Assembly: GCA_905221605.1 (NCBI GenBank)
Contig: CAJNDS010002515.1
Location: 33,488-97,487 of the forward strand
Source: Symbiodinium natans
Lineage: Eukaryota > Sar > Dinophyceae > Suessiales > Symbiodiniaceae
Reading direction: 5' to 3'
DNA length: 64,000 bases
Positions 10,343-20,945 of the stretch are shown here, piece after piece. The position numbers and the translations under genes were made by a program. How positions within the stretch are numbered: the stretch's first letter is position 1; every line of letters begins with the position of its first letter. The notes under the pieces are model-generated. The model was given only the letters and a program-made list of their open reading frames with translations. It was not told the origin of the DNA and did no database searches.

Positions 10343-10663
10343 TCAGCAATGGCGAGCAGCGGGCAAGTGCATCCCCAAGCCACGGCAAGAGACGTGAAAG
10401 CAGCGGCCAGGCTGTTTTGGGTCTAGCGAGGGCGGTGCTGGTCTTGGATAAAACGGCACACCGATGGCTACATGTAATGCAGCCACACATTTCCCCGCGT
10501 GAGGCCGTCTAAGGAGCCTCCGAGGTTGAATTGTGCAGTCGCTGTAGAGTTGTGCAATGGCAAGCTGTGCTGTCAGCGTCACAGCCTGAGAAAAATGCCA
10601 CACCAGGCAACCCACGCATGATCCCATCATGCTCTGTCGGGGGCATGCCCCCACAGGAGTCAC
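10343..10663 (-). CDS. Possible exon, unknown product
   Basis: An open frame containing SQAVTLTAQLAIAQLYSDC. A different frame between 10310 and 10410 looks better there, so only part of this frame can be real. No domain recognised. Confidence 0.22.
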   Translation of the reverse strand: MTPVGACPRQSMMGSCVGCLVWHFSQAVTLTAQLAIAQLYSDCTIQPRRLLRRPHAGKCVAALHVAIGVPFYPRPAPPSLDPKQPGRCFHVSCRGLGMHLPAARHC

Positions 10664-10919
10664 GCGGCACAGCGCAGCGCAGCAGTGTCGCAGAGACTAC
10701 GTCTTGCAGGTCATGCCATGGATGCGGTCGCCTACACGCAAGTGGCGCATTCTGGTGCTCAACCAGGTTTCATGAGCTTGAGGAACACAGCTTAGTAAAT
10801 CCTTGCAGCATGCGGACTGCAACCGTCCAGCCTCTTGGAGGGCTTGGCGCAAGTGGACAAGCTCCTCCTCGCGCCTCTGTACCTGGCTCTTGGGGAGGTA
10901 CTGATATATGGGCGAGGAA

Positions 10920-11205
10920 TGAATCTGGTCCTTTTTTGTGTTTGCTTTTGTTTTCGGTCCTTGCCTTTATGTCTTTGGTCTAGGGTTCGTTACTGGAAAA
11001 ACCTCTCTATTTCCTCTATATTTGTCGGAACCTCTGCTTCTTCTGTACATTGAACAGGAAGCCTCTATCCTAAATTTTCCTACGAAAGCTACAACCCTCT
11101 CTGTATTCTCTGTCTCCTCTCAAACATCGATTTCCTCTCCATTCCAATCGACGACCTTCTGTTTCCCCTGTCCTCCCCTCAGAAAACCTCTTCCGCCGCA
11201 AACCT
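10920..11205. other. Pyrimidine-rich stretch without a gene
   Basis: The plus strand is dominated by T and C with repeated CCTCT and TTCCTCT motifs. No exon is supported. On the plus strand it could serve as a long polypyrimidine tract, but no plus-strand exon follows it. Confidence 0.4.
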
Positions 11206-11311
11206 GATCATGCCATATCATGCCCCAGGTCTCCTGGCCTCAGCAGCCAACTCCAAGCACTTGTGGCGATAAAAGTCCGCATCCTGCCACGTGAAGTGAG
11301 AAAAACCTCAC

Positions 11312-11828
11312 CCTTGAAGCTGCCCGTGCATTGCGTGCAGTTTGGCCCAAAGCCCGTCCGAGGTCTGCATGTCCAACTCGCGTCGGTCACCATCCTCCAG
11401 GTTGAAGCCGGGTGATCCAGATGTCGTGACGGGTGGCGTGGTGGTCTGAGTCTGCGGGGAGACGGCCAAACACAGCTGCTTCTCCAGGTGGTCGAGCGCA
11501 GCGCGTGTGTCTGCTAAAACTTTATCGTGAACTTGTGTTGCCTGAGACTGTGTGAAGGGTGTGAAGGGTGCCTGTAGATCCGTCCTGTAGGTGGTGATGG
11601 GTGGGGGAGGCAGGTCCAATGTTCCCTCAGGCGACGTGCAGGAAGCAGCTGACGGAGATGGCTGCCCCATCTGCGTGTCCACATCCAGTGCGTGGGACTC
11701 CTCTTCCTTGATGACACATTGCCTGTAGCGCCCCCACTCCTGCACGAGGCGACTCAGCAGCATGTCCTGACTCTGCATGACCTCTCCGCCCAAACGATGC
11801 ACAAAATCACCCAAGAACCGGCACTTTT
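11312..11828 (-). CDS. Exon of an unknown proline/threonine-rich protein
   Basis: A 517-base exon ending at a consensus donor (GTGAGG, complement of 11306-11311). It opens with CRFLGDFVHRLGGEVMQSQD, continues with LLSRLVQEWGRYRQCVIKEE, then a proline/serine-rich linker, then a helical part (VLADTRAALDHLEKQLCLAV) and a threonine-rich end. It looks like a regulatory or scaffold protein with a disordered centre. No family recognised. The junction with the exon at 11846-11917 is unusual and is discussed as a finding. Confidence 0.55.
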
Positions 11829-11845
11829 CTGAAGAACGTCCTCAC

Positions 11846-11917
11846 CCATCAGGGATCCGAAGTTTGGCATCCAGTCTTGGGTGGCTTCCGGCTCGTAGCC
11901 TTCTTGCTGCACAATGC
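11846..11917 (-). CDS. Small upstream exon of the same unknown protein
   Basis: A 72-base exon after an AAG|GC acceptor (AAG at 11918-11920), reading QQEGYEPEATQDWMPNFGSL. It ends at a GTGAGG donor-like sequence (complement of 11840-11845). Only 17 bases separate it from the next coding frame. Confidence 0.42.
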
Positions 11918-12059
11918 CTTAGATCAGAGGCTTGAAGGCTGGAAGATGCCTGAACATGCCTCGTCGTCCACCTGGCCTTGTAACATTGTATGATTTTCCA
12001 ACAGAACGTTTCGGCGAATGTCGACGGGCAGGTCATGTACGTCCTCGTATGCACGTGTC

Positions 12060-12545
12060 CTCTTTCCTCTGCCCTGCTGCTTACTGACGCTGGCTTTACT
12101 GTACCTTCTTCCCTCGTTCCCCCCTCACTGGTATGTCGCTCGTACTAGTATAGCTTGGCTTCCATGACTGACGCCGCAGCAACGCCGGCGAGGCGGATGT
12201 CTTTCCTGCAAGGTGAGTAGACTTGGTAAGGTGGATTTCTTCTTTTCTAGCCCCTTTCTATTTTTCTGCTTTACTTTGGCAGCCCTACGTAACGTTTCTG
12301 GCTGTTCACAAGTTCCTAATGCTGCATGCTGCTAGTTTTCTAGCTGCTAACAAGCTGCACTCAAGCTGCACAGGCTGCAAATTCCAGCGTTTGTGACTGT
12401 TCAACAGCTCCAATGCTGCAAGTTGCCACATTTCTAGCTGCACATGCTGCTTCCATGTGTGGGGGCATCTTATGAAGCTAATACTGCGGGCGCACCTTCA
12501 CATGGTGAACACCTCTTACATGAGGAAAAGTTGAGAACATGTCGA
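12060..12545. other. No gene seen; imperfect GCTGC-rich repeats
   Basis: Between 12300 and 12440 the phrases AAGCTGCAC, CAATGCTGCA and TTCTAGCTGC recur imperfectly, suggesting an old local duplication. No exon is supported on either strand. Confidence 0.4.
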
Positions 12546-12549
12546 AATT

Positions 12550-12690
12550 TGCACTTTTGTTCTCCAGCCTGGAGCAAGGTCTCCACGAGGCCGGCCAGGG
12601 CCTGGCGCTCCGCCCGCTCCTCGGCGATGTCCTGCCGCAGCCTCGCGAACTCCTCCTCCAGGCCTTTTCGAGCTCTGCCACTCTCTTCGA
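12550..12690 (-). CDS. Coiled-coil exon
   Basis: In one minus-strand frame this reads GLEEEFARLRQDIAEERAER and then QALAGLVETLLQAGEQ, a textbook heptad pattern of glutamate, arginine and leucine. The other two frames give unlikely arginine/glycine-rich sequence. It directly follows a long TC-rich tract that, on this strand, sits where an acceptor polypyrimidine tract should be. A likely end is at CTCCAG|GC. The product is unknown; coiled-coil proteins of this type are common in flagellar and cytoskeletal structures. Confidence 0.5.
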
Positions 12691-12696
12691 AATAAG

Positions 12697-12752
12697 GAGA
12701 AAAAGAGAGAGAGAGAGAGAGAGAGAGTCAGAGAGAGAGAGAGAGAACGAGT
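12697..12752. repeat. (GA)n microsatellite
   Basis: An almost pure GA run with one interruption. On the minus strand it is a TC run lying just upstream of the coiled-coil exon at 12550-12690, so it may act as that exon's polypyrimidine tract. Confidence 0.9.
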
Positions 12753-13679
12753 GAGAAACAATAAAAAGACAACAGTCCGAAGAAGCCCGCAACCGACAAG
12801 TAAACAGGACTTAACGGAGCCACCAAAAGTTGCAAAGCAGAAGCCTCACTGCAGCACGCTGCCACCCTTGAGCTGCCGAATCCGCAAAGTCAGCTGAGGC
12901 TTCGGCTCAAGCCTGGAGCTGCTGGGGTCGACGCTGCTGGGGTCGACAGGACTGCAGAATCTGCAAAGGCACCGAAGGCCCGCATCTCCCCGGCACTCTT
13001 CCTGTTCCCCTGGGCAGAGAAGATCAAGACACGGGTGCCTGCATGTGCCTGCATGTGCTTTTCATCACGGTGTGCTGTTGCCATTCTCTTGTAGACACTG
13101 ACATTGCTCCTCCCAAGTGGCACTGGCATTCGTCACTCTGAAACTTGGCATGTTCTCCTCGAGGAAGGTCGTACACATGCAGTGTGCGTTTGTAAGTACA
13201 CTGTCAGGTCCTGCAGTGCCTTACATTACAAGGGTCTTACAGGTGCCTTGTCTGAATAGTTCAAACACGGTCTTTCGGTTCTTGTTGTGCGACACAAATT
13301 ACTCCTGAAGTGCCCGACATGGTGCTGGCATCCAAACGACAAACTAACACAAGGCACTGCCGTCAACAGGCCTTGCGCCCAACGTTGGGGGAAGTCTGGT
13401 TTTCGGGTCACTTCTGCATGCGGGGCTTGGTGGCACACTTTCGCCTATCATTGCGAGTCTGAACCAGTCAGCCCATGCCACATAAGATGTCGTTGTTGTG
13501 TGCATGGTCAGTGCATGGTTGAAGCAAGCGTCGAGTCCATCGCAGGGCCGTGAGTGCTTGCCTGGGCTGGCTTTCAAGCGGCGCGCCACTGCCGCCGGCG
13601 CCAAGGCCGCCAGGTGTACAGGTTGTACAGGTACCGACGCCAGCGGCGCCAGCCTGGCTTCCCTGGTAGGGCTTTTTGG

Positions 13680-14192
13680 TCAAGGCTTTGGCCAGCTGCC
13701 ACGAAAGAACCCAAAAACTCTAAAAATCTCCAAGTGCCAGGATGAGCTGAGAGTCTGAACGACGGGACCAGCAGCGACGTGCCGCTCCCACGTCCCCTGG
13801 CTGCTTGCCGAGATGCTGCCTGAGAAGTGGGTCCCGCTTACTCGAGCTATTTCTTGCGAGCTCGTGCTAGCAGCACGACAAGGCCGAGCCCAGAGCTCGG
13901 AGACACACTTGATGCAATGGTGCTCTCGGAGCCTCTGAAAATCCAGTTTGCGAGCTTGAACGAAATATCGGACATGAGGCGATTGCAGCGAAAAGCCTAC
14001 GCTCCGGCGAGCCGACACTGCTGGTCGCACTGGCCAGACTCTCTCTGCCTGCGTAGCTTGTTGCAGAAGATACCGTATGATACAATTCACAATAACCAGT
14101 GCCACTGGAGCTGTCTTGGCCTTCAAAAGTCTCGGTTCTGCCAACTCTGCTTCCAACTGCGCTGCCAAGCGCTGGAATGCAGCTTGACCCAA
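13680..14192 (-). CDS. Possible exon; strand uncertain
   Basis: The first 40 codons (FQRLAAQLEAELAEPRLLKA and following) are protein-like and helical, while later codons are weak. The plus strand is also open across this area (13827-14516). The minus strand is preferred only because most better-supported exons of the window lie there. Confidence 0.3.
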   Translation of the reverse strand: MGQAAFQRLAAQLEAELAEPRLLKAKTAPVALVIVNCIIRYLLQQATQAERVWPVRPAVSARRSVGFSLQSPHVRYFVQARKLDFQRLREHHCIKCVSELWARPCRAASTSSQEIARVSGTHFSGSISASSQGTWERHVAAGPVVQTLSSSWHLEIFRVFGFFRGSWPKP

Positions 14193-14516
14193 TCGAACAG
14201 CTGCGCCACCTCAGCAGCTCTTCAGCCGCCGTCCAGTGAAGGAAAGAATCGGTTTTGCACGCCGTCCGGAGTAAGGCAAGCACTGGACAGTGGCTTCATG
14301 GTTGAAGCTGAAACCTCGTGTGTAGCGCTGATGCTCCGATGGTTCAGCTTCATTCGTAAGCAACGCAGAGCACACAGAACACGTTCAAGGTGGAGCCGAA
14401 AACATGACGCACAGGCCAATAACCAAACAAAAGGGCGAGTAAGAGTGAACCAAGGAAAGAAGGTGATTGGACCCTCCATGACAAACAGGCTCACGCTGTT
14501 TGTGGGCTGCCCGTAA
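13827..14516 (+). CDS. Long open stretch on the plus strand, uncertain
   Basis: A 229-codon open frame on the plus strand, the longest one not made of repeats. It contains PLKIQFASLNEISDMRRLQR. Cysteine, histidine and serine content is high and no domain is recognised. It overlaps a minus-strand candidate, and only one can be right over most of the length. Confidence 0.25.
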   Translation: MGPAYSSYFLRARASSTTRPSPELGDTLDAMVLSEPLKIQFASLNEISDMRRLQRKAYAPASRHCWSHWPDSLCLRSLLQKIPYDTIHNNQCHWSCLGLQKSRFCQLCFQLRCQALECSLTQSNSCATSAALQPPSSEGKNRFCTPSGVRQALDSGFMVEAETSCVALMLRWFSFIRKQRRAHRTRSRWSRKHDAQANNQTKGRVRVNQGKKVIGPSMTNRLTLFVGCP

Positions 14517-15412
14517 ATACCAGATGCTGGGTTTGGAAAGCCGTTTTTGAATTCGCAGCCCGCTCTATCCCCAGACCGCGGTTTCCAACACATGTGGATG
14601 ATTTCGGATGCAAACAGGTACTACCTCCAGGGCAATCTGTCACGGGTCGGCTTCCACATGTACTTCATCATTCTGCTATGCCATCGAAAAAGTCGCACAT
14701 GCTCGCAACATTACGCTAGAACAAATTAACTTGCAGCTGGGCAGCTTCGTCCACCGCCAGCTCACTGCCGCAAGCCTTTTGCAACATGGCCAGCCAGTCG
14801 CCTGAACGATCAAGACTCGGCCAACGGAAGGTTCAAGAAACATGATGGGACCTGCTGGCCAGCTGACGGCTTCCAAACCATGCGTCGCCAGCATCCGCAA
14901 GCCAAAACACCGCAGCTCCTGCTCACGGGGATCCACTGGGAAGACCGCTGGGAAGTTACGGTGGGAGCCGGGGTGACGTGAAGCTGCGCGAAATTACCGG
15001 GGTTCTTGCCTTGGCCGTCCAGTGCTCGCCTCCCTCGAGCGAGGAGCGCCGCACAAAATCCACCGCCTCTTGCAGCGCCAACTCCTTGGATCAGTTCCGG
15101 AGATTCTTTGAGATTCTTTGGATGTCCAATGTGGGAGCAACTTGAAGCAACAGTTGCTCTTAATGATGTCTGGAGTCGGTAGATTCGGAAGGCCAGTTCT
15201 TGAGAGCTTCTCTGATGATGTTCAGCTGCCGCATGCACCTATCACCGCAAACGCTGATCGGGTGATCTTTGCCATCTTTGCGAGCCTCACGGAAAAGGGC
15301 CTCCTTCGATCTTCACTCGTGGGTCCACAGCGCACCAGCCGTTGAGGAGACTGGCTGCGCGCTTGGCCCACAGCACCTGCAGTCCACAGGAGCCTTTCGA
15401 GCTTCGGCGTTC

Positions 15413-15463
15413 GCGGGCATTCTGCGGGCATTCTGCGGGCATTCGGGCACTCTGCGGGGGCAT
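15413..15463. repeat. Short GCGGGCATTCT tandem repeat
   Basis: An eleven-base unit is repeated about four times with small changes. It has no evident coding meaning. Confidence 0.8.
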
Positions 15464-15623
15464 TGTGTGGCCTGCTTGTGGCAGGTCCAAAGTGATGAAG
15501 CGCTGGGGAGGCTGTGCAGGCATCGCCTCGTGCGAACAATGCGTATTGCAGGCTTCGATCATTGCTGCACATTTAGCCAGGGGTAATGGCGATGTAGCAC
15601 CAGTGCACAGAAAGTTTTCGTAA

Positions 15624-16214
15624 TTATATCCTCCAAGGGCCAGGCTTGGATGTACCTGGGCGCAATAGAATCAATAGAACTGTACAAAGCCCTGGCGAAG
15701 AGGCTGACAAGGTGCCTGAAAGGCGGCGGCTGTGAGCAGGCCCGCTGCACGGGCACTTGCCTGGCAGCAGAAAACATCGCAGAATTTTCGCAGAGAATGC
15801 GCAGCGTCTGAGTGTGCAGAATGAAAGACACAATGAATCGGCGAATGCGGCTTCTTCTATTAAGATGCCAAGCCTCGCCACTTCCACCGGTCGAATCCGG
15901 GGGTGACCTCTCCAGGGTGCTCGCTCTCCCTCCCTCCCTGCCTTGCTGCCTTCCTTCCTTGCTGCGCAGCCGACCCCACGAAACGGGCCGCTTTCAGGGG
16001 GCTTGCGTCGTGCTCCCTCTTTCTCTCTGTCTCTCGCTCTCACTCTCTGGGCGAGGAAAAATCGGGAAACGCGACTGCGTTCTGCTAGAGGCACCAAAAG
16101 GCAGCTCTTGCTGGCTGATGAGGGCTGAGGACCTGACCTGTGCATCGTGCGGTGAGCGGCGCGTGTAAAACACCCCCCGTATCTGAGTTCAAGCAGAGAA
16201 GAAAACAAAAACAA
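15624..16214 (-). CDS. Open stretch over a CT-rich area, doubtful
   Basis: A 196-codon open frame. Its centre (RVRARDREKEGARRKPPESG) is biased by a GA/CT-rich tract at 15920-16050. The part PRIRPVEVARLGILIEEAAF is more protein-like. Probably a short real exon, at most, embedded in a repeat-opened frame. Confidence 0.22.
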   Translation of the reverse strand: MFLFSSLLELRYGGCFTRAAHRTMHRSGPQPSSASKSCLLVPLAERSRVSRFFLAQRVRARDREKEGARRKPPESGPFRGVGCAARKEGSKAGREGERAPWRGHPRIRPVEVARLGILIEEAAFADSLCLSFCTLRRCAFSAKILRCFLLPGKCPCSGPAHSRRLSGTLSASSPGLCTVLLILLRPGTSKPGPWRI

Positions 16215-16217
16215 CCA

Positions 16218-16559
16218 TCATCTCTGCCACTGTGACCAACAGCCTGGAGTCTCCCAAGCCGCAGGCTGAGTGAAGGTCTCACAAGAACGGGTGTTCCCTG
16301 TGGCCCAGTGGCAGGGACTCAGGAACTGCTCTGGAACGACAAATGTGTCCAGTGAGCCCGGGACGAGCAGACCAGCACTTGCGGACCCAGCCTGTAAAGA
16401 ATGGCGCGAGCTTAGAGTCTTTTTTGCATTGAACTCTTCAGTTGCTTTGGCCTTACCGCTTGCTGCCATGTCTTTCAGGCCTCCATGCGATAGGCCGATG
16501 AGCCAACACGCTTCCGGCGTCAAGGCTTGGCACGGCTGGGGGCGTCTAATCTTTGCCAC
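16218..16559 (-). CDS. Possible exon, unknown product
   Basis: An open frame reading MAASGKAKATEEFNAKKTLS and later LDTFVVPEQFLSPCHWATGN. Composition is protein-like without low-complexity. No domain recognised and borders unclear. Confidence 0.35.
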   Translation of the reverse strand: MAKIRRPQPCQALTPEACWLIGLSHGGLKDMAASGKAKATEEFNAKKTLSSRHSLQAGSASAGLLVPGSLDTFVVPEQFLSPCHWATGNTRSCETFTQPAAWETPGCWSQWQR

Positions 16560-17667
16560 CTCTGTGGATTCCTAAATCGGCTTTCAAGGCTCGTTGAAGG
16601 CTACGGCCTATGCCCGGATATGCCCGGCTACTGTACTGTATGCCGTGGGAAGCGAGGGCTCCTAAACGCCATTCCTGCGCCCCTTCCAAAGGCACAAAGC
16701 CGGGGATTGGGCCTCTGTTGTGCAATCTTTGCATTACAAGAATTCTACCAGTTATACACTACATGGAAAGCTTACGTAAAGTTCTACGCGTGCAAGGCCT
16801 TCATGGGCTCATGTCGGGGCTCATGTCTACACTTGCTTGCGACCTGTGACCGAGCCACGGCGTGATACAGAATGGCCTGACATAAGGCTCATACGGTGCA
16901 CATTGTACATTCAGCTGCATGGACCTGTGTCTTGGGCACAAGCTTGAAGATTCCAACGATCAGCTGTGAAGTGCGATCCTGCAGCATTTCACAGATCTTG
17001 TCCACAACGTCCCAATCCCGCACAGCAAGCCGCTCTTCACTCCAAGCGGCTCCTGGTCTTCAGCCATTCTGCCTGTTGCGACGTCTGGACAGGGAACGGG
17101 AGTGCAAAGACCTCGCAGCTTTCATGGCGCGGCTCCAGGCTTTCGGAACAAGATGCTAACAAAGTGATGTTTGAGCCCGATGTCAATGCATCCCGATACC
17201 ATGCTCACGGCTCCAACTCTGCAGCGTTGCCTGACATTTGCTAGAATGTGTTCACCTGTAGAGGCAAACTTTACTCTCCTGCGATCGTCTTCGTTGCAGG
17301 CGCCAGCTCCTTTCGCAGCGCTTCGGCCTGATTTCGGCCCTGCAGTGAGACGTGCACATGCTTTCGCGTCGCCGCGGGCCTATGTCAACACTTGCTAAAC
17401 AATCGTTTTGCCTGACAATCATATTTGTGTATCATCATTCACGTGCATATTATTGTATATTCATCCTACTGCAACAAGTTCCCCTGCGTCACTCCGCGGA
17501 GACTCCAAGACCTGTTAGGATCAGAAAATTGCTCTGCAGCACTTTTCGACGAAGTCGGCCCTTCCCGTGATCCTGCACTTCCGGGTGGGCCATCTCAAAG
17601 GTGTCCAGGTCGGAAACCACCTCCCACGGTCTACCGTGTAGTCATGGCCGCAATAGCTGCACAGATA

Positions 17668-17905
17668 TCAACCGAAAGCTCCGATGGTCGGGGCACAGAA
17701 CGCAGAATCCGGTCGTTCTGCTGCGGTCTCGTGGCTTGTCTTCCCCTTTCCAGCCACCTGCACGAAGAACTTCTCAACAAGACAGCGGGGGTCAGGGGTG
17801 CTGCAGGAACTGTCTTGGCCTGGGTACAGACTGTGCATCTTGAGATGGCAGAGGGTCCTTTCGAGCTCCGAACTGCGAAAAGTTGGTGCGGGCGTCAAAG
17901 AGTAA
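17668..17905 (-). CDS. Possible downstream exon of the 18.0-18.6 kb gene
   Basis: Reads SSELERTLCHLKMHSLYPGQ and then VEKFFVQVAGKGKTSHETAA before a stop. It lies downstream, on the same strand, of the exon at 18025-18600. The phase relation was not resolved. Confidence 0.3.
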
Positions 17906-18024
17906 AAGAGTAAGTAAAGAAAAAGCCATCGAAAAAACCGGACCTGGAAATGCTCTGCTCGAGTGCCGAACTCTTCCGAAAACTCTGGTGCTGCCACTTC
18001 CGGCTCAAGTTGGCTCTCTGTCAC

Positions 18025-18600
18025 CCGCTTCCATCCAGGCTGATTCAAAGGTATCTCGTGCCTCACGAAAGAACTGCACAAACGACTCTTCGTGTTCAGG
18101 ATTGTTGGCATTATGGGTACACACAGCCTGAGGCCCCCTCATTTCCAGACCTGACACTGGATCGATCTCGGGCTCGTTCAAGGCCCGCTCTGAGCTGCCG
18201 ATTTCTGTGCGCACATGTTTCGGACCTAGGCCGAACCTGGGTGAAGCTAGTGGCTGTACCGCCTGGGATATGTGCGGTCGCATGTCGGTTGTGAAAGGTG
18301 GAAAGTGTGGAAACGGTGCCTGGATTTGGGCATCGGGTTGTGCAGGCTCACTGCCTGACCGTGCCATTGCCCACTGCTGCCGACCTTTGATGACAACGTC
18401 ATCCTCGTGCCGAGACTTGGGGGACTTGGCCATGCTGTAGCAGGGGGGGAGGATTGGAAGCAAGGGCAAGGGCTTAGAGTCTCTCTCGGTAAAATCTGGC
18501 AAGACCAGCTTGCGTGCGTCCAGGGCTTGATCAGGTGGCGATTTGTGGGTTCCATCACCCCATGTGAGCCAATCCATGGACGCATGCAGCCTCAGCCAGG
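18025..18600 (-). CDS. Exon of an unknown proline-rich protein
   Basis: A long, well-composed exon ending at G|GTGACAG (donor GT is the complement of 18023-18024). It starts near DWLTWGDGTHKSPPDQALDA, passes through a proline-rich part (QIQAPFPHFPPFTTDMRPHI), then GPKHVRTEIGSSERALNEPE, and ends with ESFVQFFREARDTFESAWME. The proline-rich centre and acidic/aromatic end suggest a regulatory or membrane-associated protein, but no domain can be named. The left border is approximate. Confidence 0.5.
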
Positions 18601-18858
18601 ATGAAGCAAAACAAAGAACTAACATCAACAGCTTTGAAAAGATCTGCCTCCCACTTCATGCTGAGAAGCTTGGTGGCCCAGTAGAAAGACACAGCTTCTT
18701 CCACATGGGAAAGTTTCGAAGACAAAGACCAAAAAGTTGAATCTGGTTGTCTCGTCGCATCCCTTACAGCGCCGTGAGCCTGACGAGGCTTTCACCGTGA
18801 GAGGCAAGGCAGCGCCCAGCGTGTACACGTGCAATCATGTGCATTTGTTTGCAAGACA

Positions 18859-18875
18859 GGGGGGGGGGGGGGGGG
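18859..18875. repeat. Poly-G run of 17
   Basis: Seventeen consecutive G bases, a site prone to length error in assembly. Confidence 0.9.
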
Positions 18876-18945
18876 CGCCTCCAGGCTTTCCTGAAGCACG
18901 GATCTGATCCGTGAAGAGACGGACCCTGGAGGTTGCCACACCGAG

Positions 18946-19293
18946 ATGGTGCCATCACGTGCGCCTCAACATGGCACTCTGGGGGACTCGGAGTCACTAA
19001 AAGTCGCTGAGATGTCCCTGGGAGTCCATCTCTGTGAGGGCTGGGCCGACGAGCAACTGGCCAGGGTCATGCCAGGGAGAGCCTCAGCTGCAGCCGTTTT
19101 GTTCTTTGTGTGGCATGTCCAGCCGCTGGCCAAATGCTCCGAGATGCCCAAGCTGATGCAGTTGGCATTGATACTCGCCTTGGAAGCACGCCGTCACTGC
19201 CAAGAACTGTCAAGCACTCCCTTGTTCTGCAAGCAGCTCAGTGGCCTGGTAGCACTGCGCACCGGTGCTAAAGTCAACCACGCAGATCACTGA
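18946..19293 (+). CDS. Possible plus-strand exon, uncertain
   Basis: An open frame with helical, alanine/leucine-rich composition (EMPKLMQLALILALEARRHC). No splice border or domain is seen, and it runs against the dominant gene direction. Confidence 0.22.
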   Translation: MVPSRAPQHGTLGDSESLKVAEMSLGVHLCEGWADEQLARVMPGRASAAAVLFFVWHVQPLAKCSEMPKLMQLALILALEARRHCQELSSTPLFCKQLSGLVALRTGAKVNHADH

Positions 19294-19299
19294 AGTTGA

Positions 19300-19880
19300 C
19301 GCCTGGACGGTCGCCGGACACCGTTTCTAGCGGAAGCTGCAATCAGAGAATAGATCCCCTACATATGCCCCTAAACATCTCAAAACCGTTCTAACGGAAG
19401 CACGTGCAGCGCATGCGTCTGTATCTAGACCTCGCACCTTCAACTACATCGTGGCCCCAGCATGCTCTCTTCCACTGGGTATATGTGTTAGAGATCTGTT
19501 TCATATGTTCCATATGTTGTATATGTGATATATGAGATCTATATCTATAAAGCTATATATGTATGTCTGTATACAGATGTGTATAATGTAAAAGGGCGCT
19601 ATTGAATCCATTCGTGTCCGGGCGTCCGCTGGTGAAGAATTTGAGGCAGGCCAGGAGTGCAGCAAGTCGCTGCATGCATAGCCAGGCGTCACACTGCCGG
19701 TGCCTCCAGAAGTGGCGATAGGGACAAAATAGTAGAGCGCATACTTCCGAAGTCTCGAACGGCTCTGCCTGCACATCCGACATGCAAGTCGATTGGCCCC
19801 AGCGGACCGGGCGTGGATGCGCAGAAAATGTAGGAGCCTGGTACCCATGCCAGCTCCGACAGCTGAGCGCTGCACGTAAC
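19300..19880. other. No gene seen; AT-rich simple sequence
   Basis: Contains a TATATG-rich patch at 19495-19590. Open frames here are short and unlike protein. Confidence 0.4.
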
Positions 19881-20441
19881 TCATATCTGTGCAGGTGCCA
19901 AGTCAGGTGCCAAGGTGCCGCTACAATCTAAGCAGATGGACGGGTGCAACGGCAGCATGGGAGCAACCTTGAAAGAGTCTCCTATCTGCGACGCATGCGG
20001 GCATGCTAGAGTAGGCTCAGGATGTCTTAGGCTCGTGCTAACATGGAATTGAAGACAGGACATGACTTCAGCAGCTCTCCACTCCACAAGTCGAACACAA
20101 GCACGATCGACCTGCACCAGATCTGAAGAATATGGAAGCTGCGCTCCAAAACCGTTCATGAAATCGTCTCCAATCTCCACGCACGCCTTACATCGCTGGA
20201 AGGCAGCACTGCTGCCGCAACAAGGTACCTTGCACGAAGCTAACAGTAACAAGGCAAATGTTGAAACAGCGTGTGGCTCAAGAACTAACTCTGTGATGCT
20301 GCATGGTCCGCACGTCCGAACGTTCCCGCAACTCTTCCTTGCAGTTGCAGCGCAGCTGTGATGGATGTGCACAAAGGTCGGTGAAGACTCCTCCGGCTGC
20401 CTCCAGGACATGTACGACTGATCTATGGTAGGCCGCGCCAC
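19881..20441 (-). CDS. Open stretch, uncertain
   Basis: A 186-codon frame. The part CVEIGDDFMNGFGAQLPYSS looks coding, while cysteine-rich flanks are doubtful. No domain is recognised. It may contain one short exon. Confidence 0.25.
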   Translation of the reverse strand: MARPTIDQSYMSWRQPEESSPTFVHIHHSCAATARKSCGNVRTCGPCSITELVLEPHAVSTFALLLLASCKVPCCGSSAAFQRCKACVEIGDDFMNGFGAQLPYSSDLVQVDRACVRLVEWRAAEVMSCLQFHVSTSLRHPEPTLACPHASQIGDSFKVAPMLPLHPSICLDCSGTLAPDLAPAQI

Positions 20442-20736
20442 TCACCACAACCCCGCCTGGCAAACCGGAGCCAAGGCGAATTCAGCCTTTGGCGCTTTGG
20501 CATAAGAGTCGCCCAGTGGGTAGACTTCGTGGAGGACTGCCTGACAGAAACGTCCCCAAGATACACGAGTCACAAAAGATGCCTAACGCAGGCACCTCCC
20601 AGGGATGTCGAAGCCTGCTAACGACGTAGAGGTTCTGATCGTAGGCTCGTTGTGTTGCTGTTGGCCGCCACACGAAAAACCTTCACGTATCATGTCACAC
20701 AGAAATCCAACAGAACACCCATCCACCGACTTCATC

Positions 20737-20945
20737 TCAACAACAGCTGAGCTGCGCTTGCTGAATCTTCTCGTTGTTGATGCGAGCTCCACTTGGCTCG
20801 CCATACTGAATCCTGAGCAAGTTGAAGAAACTGCACACCGGTGCATCATCCTGGCTTGCTTCGCCCAAAGGCCTGTCGACATCGGAGTTAGTTGCAGCAC
20901 AAACTGTGGTAGCATGTTGCCTGTGCTCTCCAAGATCCACGCTGC
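20737..20945 (-). CDS. Possible exon, unknown product
   Basis: Reads DVDRPLGEASQDDAPVCSFF and then LLRIQYGEPSGARINNEKIQ before a TAA. The charged, non-repetitive composition supports coding, but overlapping frames on both strands are also open. Confidence 0.3.
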
